Positions 39,858 through 46,015 of a stretch of 46,015 nt of DNA are shown piece after piece. The notes below the pieces were generated by a model. That model was not told the DNA's origin. It saw only the letters and a program-made list of their open reading frames with translations, and made no database searches. The position numbers and the translations under genes are program-made. Position 1 is the stretch's first letter; each line of letters opens with the position of its first letter. The stretch is from CAYWMP01 sp964459445 (lineage in GTDB: Bacteria; Desulfobacterota; DSM-4660; Desulfatiglandales; HGW-15): assembly GCA_964459445.1 (NCBI GenBank), contig CAYWMP010000021.1, forward strand, positions 1 to 46,015, given 5' to 3'.

Positions 39858-40240
39858 AAATACTTTTGGATACACACATATTTCTCTGGTGGATTACGGA
39901 TTCGCCCCTGCTTTCACAGAATGCCCGTGAAGTCATTGCAAACGGAAATAATGCACTCTATTGGAGCGCTGTGAGTACATGGGAAGTAGCCATCAAGCAT
40001 GCATTGGGGCGTCTTCCCTTGCCGGAATCCCCCGAGGAATTATTGCCGATAGAGTTCTCCCGAAACCATGTCGAACCCCTCCCCGTGATCGATGAGCATG
40101 CCTTCCGAGCCGGGCGGCTTCCTCCCCATCATCGCGACCCCTTTGACAGGATGCTGGTCGCTCAAGCCCAGTTCGAATCATTGGTTCTGCTGACCAATGA
40201 CCGGAAATTGGAACAATACGACGTTGAATTGTGTTGGTGA
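39854..40240 (+). CDS. vapC: VapC-family PIN-domain toxin
   Basis: A 128-residue PIN ribonuclease. The acidic residues Asp6 (LLDTHIFLWW), Glu44 (STWEVAIKHALGR), Asp96 (RDPFDRMLVAQAQ) and a downstream Asp (LTNDRKLEQYDV) are those expected of the metal site. Members cleave tRNA or rRNA when free of the antitoxin. ATGA overlap with the antitoxin gene shows coupling. The pair is in the PIN (type II) group with Phd/YefM-type antitoxin. Confidence 0.93.
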   Translation: MKILLDTHIFLWWITDSPLLSQNAREVIANGNNALYWSAVSTWEVAIKHALGRLPLPESPEELLPIEFSRNHVEPLPVIDEHAFRAGRLPPHHRDPFDRMLVAQAQFESLVLLTNDRKLEQYDVELCW

Positions 40241-40262
40241 TAGGGAAAAATGAAGACGTCTC

Positions 40263-40787
40263 CTAGTTGCAGATTTTTTGGAGGAATATCTTTTCGATTT
40301 CACGGGCCTCGGCCTCGCGGAAGATATGGATCTCTTCCTGTTCATGGGGACGTAGTGAATCGGTTCTTCCGTACAGCCTGACCTGGTAATAGTGCGTGAA
40401 CTCATGGGCCATGATAGAGCCCATTCGGCAGGGTCCCAAATCTTCCCTAACGTAGATCATTTCGGTTCCCGGCAGGAATAAGCCCAGGATATTGTTCAAA
40501 TAGTGACGTTTCGCACTCTCCGGGTCAGCCCCACCATAAATGCCAATCAAACCCTCCAGGTTTTTCCCGGCTTCATCCTGCAGGACCTTCTGGAGAATTT
40601 TCTTGGAAACGAGTTTGATTTCAGGGACAGGGTATATCTCCAGGATACCCAATTCATGGGCCACCCATTGAAATATGTCTCCCTGGGAGAGGTTTTCATT
40701 CTGTCCCGCGAGAAGCGGGACGGGGAAGAGGGTCATTAAAGACAGGGTAACAACGATGAGAATTCTATTATAGACAAATCGCGACAT
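40263..40787 (-). CDS. Exported zincin-like metalloprotein (HExxH)
   Basis: A 174-residue product with a signal peptide (about residues 1-27, ...LFPVPLLAGQN) and the zinc-binding MAHEFTHYYQ motif with HExxH. A further acidic/His context follows (EEIHIFREAEAREI). No family name is recognised. Probably a periplasmic metallopeptidase-fold protein; whether it has protease activity is unknown. It is convergent with the VapC toxin gene. Confidence 0.72.
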   Translation of the reverse strand: MSRFVYNRILIVVTLSLMTLFPVPLLAGQNENLSQGDIFQWVAHELGILEIYPVPEIKLVSKKILQKVLQDEAGKNLEGLIGIYGGADPESAKRHYLNNILGLFLPGTEMIYVREDLGPCRMGSIMAHEFTHYYQVRLYGRTDSLRPHEQEEIHIFREAEAREIEKIFLQKICN

Positions 40788-41061
40788 GTGACAAAACCTT
40801 GGCTATTAAAAGCGTTTCCGGACTCGTAGGAATTACAAGCCGCGTGCCAATGGTTTGGATTAGTCACATGCCTTTTGATATCAATAGGTTATTGGTTTAT
40901 CAGGGGATTATTAGAGAGACAGATAGGAAAAGAGGTGGCGTTTTCGTTAAAGGATAGGGGAAAGAATTTCCCTGTTAAAACAACCTAAAATTTTGCAAGG
41001 CAGTCAAAAGGTCACTGCGAGATGCATTGCGCGGAGAAGGATTTAGCTCCCTTAAGATTTT

Positions 41062-41086
41062 GAATATCGAATATCGAACAAGGAAT
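41062..41086 (+). repeat. Dispersed 25-base repeat, copy 2
   Basis: GAATATCGAATATCGAACAAGGAAT is the inverted partner (24/25) of the element at 31656. The 365-base spacer 40788-41152 around it has no gene. Confidence 0.6.
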
Positions 41087-41152
41087 TTCGAACCGCAGAA
41101 GTGAAGAAAGAAAAATACAATGCAATTCACTTCATTATTCTACGAAGGAGGT

Positions 41153-44100
41153 TTATTCCGCCTGATGTGCCGGGGTTGGTCTGAGGCCGAAGATTTTCAT
41201 GAGAATGGATTTGATGTCCGCGATAATCACATAAAGGGTGGGTACGAAAAGGAGTGTCAGTACGGTCGCCATCAAAAGGCCGAAGGCGATACTCACGGCC
41301 ATGGGAATGAGGAACTGGGCCTGAAAGCTGCGCTCCAGGAGGAGGGGCAGGAGACCTGCAACGGTCGTCAGAGAGGTTAAAACAACAGCTCGGAACCTTG
41401 CTTTACCCGATTGTTCAACGGCCCGGGTCAAGGGCACCCCGCTTCTAATAGCCCGGTTAATGAAGTCAATAAGGAGTATGGAGTCGTTTACCACAATGCC
41501 TGAGAGGGCCACGATACCAAAAAGGCTCAAAAGGGTTAGAGGCAAATCCATCACCAAATGACCGAGGATCGCCCCCACCATGCCGAAGGGCAGGGCAATC
41601 ATGATAATCACCGGCTGGATATAGGATCGGAATTGCGTCGCAAGAAGGAGGTAAATACCCAGTATGGCAACGATGTACCCCCTAAACAGGCTCTCCACGG
41701 ATTCTTTGGACTGCTGCCTTTGTCCTTCAAAGGAATACTCGATATCCGGATAACGTTTGATTAGACCCGGCAGAAAGCGTTGGTCAAGGTCATTGAGGAT
41801 ACGATCTGAGTTGGCCGTGGTTTCATCCAGATCTGAAACAACGGTGATGGTGCGCTGTCGGTCGATTCGATTGATCACGGAAAATCCGCGGCCATAGGTC
41901 ACTTCAGCCACCTCGTCGAAGGGGACCGCATCACCCTGAGCCGTACGAATGCGCATTTCCTCAATGGTCCCCAGGGTGCGCCTTTCCGGCTCCGAGTAAC
42001 GGACCATGACCTTGACATCGTCTCGTCCCCTTTGAAGGCGAACCGATTCGTCCCCATAAAAGGCCTGTCGTACTTGCCTGGCCAAGTCCGCCAGGGTGAT
42101 CCCTAGGGGCCGGGCCGTCGGTTTGGCCTTGACCTTGATCTCTACCTTGCCGGGTTTGAAATTGTCCGTAATGTCAAAAGTGCCTTCGTATTTGCTGATC
42201 TCTGCTTTGAGTTCTACTGCTGCCCGTTTCAGGGTCGTATAATCGTTGCCGATAAGCTGGATTTCGATGGGGTTGCCTCCGGGGCCTCCCGTCAATGTGG
42301 TAAAGGATAATTTGTCGGTTCCCGGTATCTCACCGACCAGATCCCGCCACCTGTTTACGACCTCTGTTACCGGAATAGTACGTTTTTCGGCAGACAGGAG
42401 CTCGAGGAATATTTGTCCGGCATGGGCGCCTAATTCGGTCTGGGCGGCAAGGTCTTGTTCAACGATAATGCCTACGAGGGTAAAGGCATCGTTCACGATA
42501 TCTTTTCCGCCGGTATTCGGGCCTGAAAGCTCCTTATTCAGTACAGGTACCATGGATTCGATCTTTTTCAAGGCAGCGTCCGTGACCTCTACAGGGGTTC
42601 CCAGGGGATAGCTGATTTTGGCCTGAACATAGTCGCTGTCCGGCTTTGGGAAAATGACCCAGGGGACATGCTGACCTGCTACGAGTCCCATGATGACGAT
42701 CAGCACGCCCAGTCCGACACTTAAAGTGAAGTAGCGATTTCTCAACACCCTGGTCAGTATTGGACCGTAAATATACTGAATGGTGAAGCGAAGGCCTCTT
42801 TGCACGAGATCCAGAAAACGGGTGTGGAGCCGTCTTTTCTTGGATTTCTTCCGTGCATCACGTTCAAGGGTTTCTGCAAGGTGGGCCGGTAGAATAACAA
42901 AGGCCTCAAAGAGGGAAATCGCGAGAATCGAGATGACTGATATGGGAAGGATTTTAATAAACTTTCCCATAATGCCGCTCACATAGAGCATGGGCATAAA
43001 CGCAACGATGGTTGTACTGACGGCCATGAGGACCGGAACACCAACCTCTCCGGTACCGTCGATCACCGCACGTAAAGGGGTTTTTCCCCTTTCGTAATGG
43101 GCATAAATATTTTCACCGATAATGATGGCATCATCAACCAGGATACCGAGGGTCATGATGAAGGCAAAGAGGGATAGCATGTTGATGCTGGCGCCCAGGA
43201 TATGGAGCATATAAAAGGCGCCCATGAAGGAGATGGGAATCCCCAGGGCCACCCAGAAGGCCAGACCGATTCGCAGGAATAGGGCCAGAGAAACGAAGAC
43301 CAGGATGATCCCCTGGGTGCCGTTAACCACAAGGAGATCGATTCGATCCTGGACAAGGACCGAAAGATCCGCCCAGGGCGAAATAGAAATCCCCGGCGGC
43401 AGTTTATGTCCGGTCTCTTCAATATATTTCTTAACGGTGCGTGCAATGCTGATGATGTCTTCATCGCTGGTCTTTCTTATCTGGACCATGGCGGCAGGCT
43501 TGCCGTTGAAACGCCCTTTCTGCTCAACGTCCTTAAACCCGTCGATGACATGGGCCACATCCCCTAAGCGGACGATTGTGCCGTCAGCAAGCGTAATCAA
43601 GGGGATTTCTGAGAATTCCGCGCCTGTGTATCTCTGGCCTTTGGCTCGTATGAGCACGTCCCCTCCCGCAGCCTTTATTTCACCGCCCGGCAGATCGAGA
43701 CTGCCGGTCCGTACGGCGGAGGCGAGCTGATCAAAGGTCAGACTGTATCTCCGCATATCTTCTTCGGAGAGCTCGATCGATATCTCGTAGTCTCGTACGC
43801 CCGCGACGTTGACCTGGGAGATACTGGGGAAAGACAGCAAGTCATCCCGGACCTCTTCGGCAATCCGACGGAGGGCCAGCTCCGAAGCGTCACCGTAAAC
43901 GGCTACGTTGATGACTTCCTCTTTCAATGTGATTTCTTGGACGATGGGTGTTTCCGATTCCTCCGGGAAGGTGTCAATGGCATCGACCTGGGTCTTGATG
44001 TCGTCCACGGTTTTTTGGATATCATCAACATCTTCCTTGAGTTCAAGAAACACCATGCCGAAACCTTCCTCGGCCTTAGAAATGATCTTTTTAATGCCTT

Positions 44101-44326
44101 CGACTGATTTGATCTTCTCCTCTATTTTGATAATGATGCCTTCTTCTATCTCTTCGGGGCTGGCGCCAAGATACTCCACATTGACGGAAATGAAATCCAG
44201 GGAGAACTGGGGGAACATCTCTCGCTTCATTTCATTTAGCGCCAGCAAACCCACGATAATGAGGAACACCATCGAAAGATTGACCGTGACTCGGTGATCG
44301 ACGGACCATTTGGCGACAGCCTTCAT
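41153..44326 (-). CDS. RND-family efflux transporter inner-membrane pump
   Basis: A 1057-residue HAE/AcrB-type transporter. Both characteristic halves are present: N-terminal membrane segment then docking/porter domain starting EMFPQFSLDFISVNVEYLGA, a central block of six segments with SIVDDAIIIGEN-like ILVDDAIIIGENIYAHYERG, and the C-terminal block with VALSGIVVNDSILLIDFINRA. Proton-relay aspartates (DD, with the Lys/Arg partner in the C-half) are retained. It directly follows the membrane-fusion protein gene (the start is at the end of that gene), so the two form a pump. The outer-membrane factor is not in view. Confidence 0.94.
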   Translation of the reverse strand: MKAVAKWSVDHRVTVNLSMVFLIIVGLLALNEMKREMFPQFSLDFISVNVEYLGASPEEIEEGIIIKIEEKIKSVEGIKKIISKAEEGFGMVFLELKEDVDDIQKTVDDIKTQVDAIDTFPEESETPIVQEITLKEEVINVAVYGDASELALRRIAEEVRDDLLSFPSISQVNVAGVRDYEISIELSEEDMRRYSLTFDQLASAVRTGSLDLPGGEIKAAGGDVLIRAKGQRYTGAEFSEIPLITLADGTIVRLGDVAHVIDGFKDVEQKGRFNGKPAAMVQIRKTSDEDIISIARTVKKYIEETGHKLPPGISISPWADLSVLVQDRIDLLVVNGTQGIILVFVSLALFLRIGLAFWVALGIPISFMGAFYMLHILGASINMLSLFAFIMTLGILVDDAIIIGENIYAHYERGKTPLRAVIDGTGEVGVPVLMAVSTTIVAFMPMLYVSGIMGKFIKILPISVISILAISLFEAFVILPAHLAETLERDARKKSKKRRLHTRFLDLVQRGLRFTIQYIYGPILTRVLRNRYFTLSVGLGVLIVIMGLVAGQHVPWVIFPKPDSDYVQAKISYPLGTPVEVTDAALKKIESMVPVLNKELSGPNTGGKDIVNDAFTLVGIIVEQDLAAQTELGAHAGQIFLELLSAEKRTIPVTEVVNRWRDLVGEIPGTDKLSFTTLTGGPGGNPIEIQLIGNDYTTLKRAAVELKAEISKYEGTFDITDNFKPGKVEIKVKAKPTARPLGITLADLARQVRQAFYGDESVRLQRGRDDVKVMVRYSEPERRTLGTIEEMRIRTAQGDAVPFDEVAEVTYGRGFSVINRIDRQRTITVVSDLDETTANSDRILNDLDQRFLPGLIKRYPDIEYSFEGQRQQSKESVESLFRGYIVAILGIYLLLATQFRSYIQPVIIMIALPFGMVGAILGHLVMDLPLTLLSLFGIVALSGIVVNDSILLIDFINRAIRSGVPLTRAVEQSGKARFRAVVLTSLTTVAGLLPLLLERSFQAQFLIPMAVSIAFGLLMATVLTLLFVPTLYVIIADIKSILMKIFGLRPTPAHQAE

Positions 44327-45663
44327 CAGGATCCCCCCTCGTTCCCAGAGGACGCCTTTATCCGGACTTTCATCCCATCTGTCGCGACACCGGGAAAACG
44401 GGTGACCAGGAGATCGCCCTCATTAAGCCCCTTCCTGATATAAACCTGGTTTCCCCTGCGGCGGAAAACATCCACGGGCTTGACCCGAATCCTATCCTCT
44501 TCAACCACATACACGGTTTGATCTTCATGCACGGCGTCCTGGGGCAGAAGAAAAATTTCATTCACCCTCTTACCCACGATTTCGACCGATACGAACATGC
44601 CCGGCAATATTGGATGTCCTAAACCGGGATGTCCGTTCTGTACCTGAACCACGACGGGCAGGGTTCGGGTACTTTCTTCCATTTGCCCTTTTATCCTTGC
44701 GACGATGCCTTCCCACTGGATATTTTGATCGCCTGCCCTAAAGGTGACCTGGGCCTTTGTCGGCGGATTACCCCCAACCTCCACGCTCTCTCCGGAATTG
44801 AAGTGAAGCCAGGGAACCTCTCTAGGGGGAATGCGGACTTCCACCTCCATGATACCCACGTTATAGATGTCCGCTACTCGGGTGCCGGCACTGACAAACT
44901 GGCCCGTTTCGGCGGACTTCTGTGCAACGCGGCAATCAAAGGGGGCGCGGATTTCAGTTCGTTCCAGGTCCAGTCGGGCCTCTTTGAGTTGTACCTTGAC
45001 TGCCTCCCGTTGGGTCTTAAGGAGATTGGTGCGGGGGTTAATTAGCGCGAGGGAATTTCGAATCTCCTGGGCGTTTCGCCGGCTTGTGAGAAATGCCTGA
45101 CGTGATTGATCGAGCTTGGTCTGAGAGACCACCTTTCGCTTGGACAATGACCGATTTCGTTCATATTCCGCTTTTGTGAGGCGAAGATCCTCTTCAACGA
45201 TTTTGAGGGAAGCCTCGAAATTTCTCTTCTCCTGTTCAATCCTTTCCATATCGGCATTAAGACGATTTATTTCAGATTGAAGCCGTTCTACTGCGAGGCG
45301 GTAGTTCCGAGGATCAATACGCATAATGAAGGACCCCTTAGGGAGGTAACCGCCCTCTTCAAATTCACTTGCCATCTCGACGATTTTGCCACGGACCTCG
45401 GCCGTCAGACTCAGGATTTCGCCAGACCGCACGGTGCCATAGGCCTGGATGATCATGTTTTGAGAAGTCTTTTGGACTCGAAGGGTTTCCACCAGAGGCG
45501 CCACGTTCTCCAAAACATGGCGCTTGGGTTTGGGCTTCATGGCGATGAGTTTTTGGGCCATGCTGAAGGAGATGAAAAACACCAGGGCGATGCCCATGAG
45601 AGTAAAAAGAACCCTCAGGAATTTTCTGAAACCGGATCGTTTGGGTTTTGTTGTTTGTTCCAT
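44326..45663 (-). CDS. RND efflux membrane-fusion (periplasmic adaptor) protein
   Basis: A 445-residue HlyD/AcrA-type protein with one N-terminal membrane segment (~17-35), a lipoyl-like half motif (VETLRVQKTSQNMIIQAYGTVRSGE... ~60-90), a long coiled-coil hairpin (~115-220), and RAPFDCRVAQKSAETGQFVSAGTRV, the second lipoyl half. The stop lies next to the start of the pump gene. Upstream (45664-46015) is a 352-base AT-rich spacer without a recognised gene. Confidence 0.93.
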   Translation of the reverse strand: MEQTTKPKRSGFRKFLRVLFTLMGIALVFFISFSMAQKLIAMKPKPKRHVLENVAPLVETLRVQKTSQNMIIQAYGTVRSGEILSLTAEVRGKIVEMASEFEEGGYLPKGSFIMRIDPRNYRLAVERLQSEINRLNADMERIEQEKRNFEASLKIVEEDLRLTKAEYERNRSLSKRKVVSQTKLDQSRQAFLTSRRNAQEIRNSLALINPRTNLLKTQREAVKVQLKEARLDLERTEIRAPFDCRVAQKSAETGQFVSAGTRVADIYNVGIMEVEVRIPPREVPWLHFNSGESVEVGGNPPTKAQVTFRAGDQNIQWEGIVARIKGQMEESTRTLPVVVQVQNGHPGLGHPILPGMFVSVEIVGKRVNEIFLLPQDAVHEDQTVYVVEEDRIRVKPVDVFRRRGNQVYIRKGLNEGDLLVTRFPGVATDGMKVRIKASSGNEGGS

Positions 45664-46015
45664 TATTCAATACCAGCAAGGAATGAAGAACGGTTCATCC
45701 GGTAAATTAAGTACGTTTATGGGGTACTGCGGAATCTACAATTCCGCCAGAGACATTGTAAACGTAACGACATCTTTTTTCCGTTCGGGGTCTCTTCCGA
45801 CCAGGGGCGGGATCACTTCTAAAAGACGTCATCACGTTTGCTATTCCAAGGTTGCTCTTCCTTGTCATCGTACTCATTTACCGGATGAACCTGAAGAATT
45901 TATTAATAAGACTTAACCAACCCTAACAAAATAATCATATTTTAAGAATAAAAAATCTAAAGTAAACCCCATAGTTGCATAAAATTATGTTGAAATAATA
46001 AGTATAAGACTTGCG

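Noticed and set aside
45524..45916. Open frame across the end of the adaptor gene into the right-hand spacer
   Set aside because: Mostly antisense to the adaptor protein; product low complexity, no family recognised.

Overview
The window looks like a scaffold from an anaerobic, sulfur-metabolising member of Desulfobacterota (former Deltaproteobacteria). The grounds are two thiosulfate/polysulfide-reductase-type molybdoenzymes, an octaheme tetrathionate-reductase-like cytochrome, TusA-like and rhodanese sulfur carriers, sigma-54 enhancer-binding regulators, and several selenocysteine (UGA) codons. It is an assembly with one 100-N gap (27177-27276). Species identity cannot be fixed from sequence reading alone.

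Layout. 1-6.7 kb: branched-chain-substrate ABC permeases (LivH end, LivM) and an exported flavodoxin on +, converging on a minus-strand row of SDR, acyl-CoA synthetase and Liv-type binding protein. Each gap in that row carries a copy of a ~213-bp long-hairpin repeat. 6.8-9.1 kb: a NapH/CcoG-like polyferredoxin behind a CRP/FNR-type palindrome, a small exported protein and TusA. 9.2-19.9 kb (module A): a sigma-54 regulator divergent from a -24/-12 promoter and a run of genes: an aberrant TusA, HybA-like Fe-S protein, NrfD fused to a 13-heme cytochrome, monoheme cytochrome, PhsA/PsrA-type molybdoenzyme, PhsB-type Fe-S protein, and a three-domain rhodanese lipoprotein with two in-frame UGA codons. 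20-28 kb (module B): a paralogous set with its own sigma-54 regulator and promoter, monoheme cytochrome, molybdoenzyme, Fe-S subunit and cytochrome b, then a selenocysteine rhodanese-thioredoxin fusion, a second copy of the rhodanese lipoprotein interrupted by the assembly gap, and a convergent TorD-type chaperone. 28-46 kb: mostly housekeeping and accessory genes (response regulator, lipoprotein cytochrome, selenocysteine peroxiredoxin, methyltransferases, M20 peptidase, MocR regulator, methyltransferase of the pterin-binding type, LigD-type phosphoesterase, Phd/VapC toxin-antitoxin, RND efflux pair), with several hairpin-rich spacers.

How it fits together (inference). Quinol electrons would pass through NrfD/HybA-like or cytochrome b membrane subunits to periplasmic multiheme and molybdopterin reductases acting on tetrathionate, thiosulfate or polysulfide. 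TusA and the periplasmic rhodaneses would handle sulfane sulfur. The rhodaneses carry a Cys-x4-Sec pair in the active-site loop, and two of the three UGA codons in them are followed by clear SECIS-like hairpins. The two sigma-54 regulators share five cysteines at identical positions in their PAS domains, suggesting redox or sulfur sensing. The most noteworthy items are this selenoprotein-rich sulfur-respiration island, the NrfD-13-heme fusion, and the repeat-caused assembly gap that hides another likely selenoprotein.
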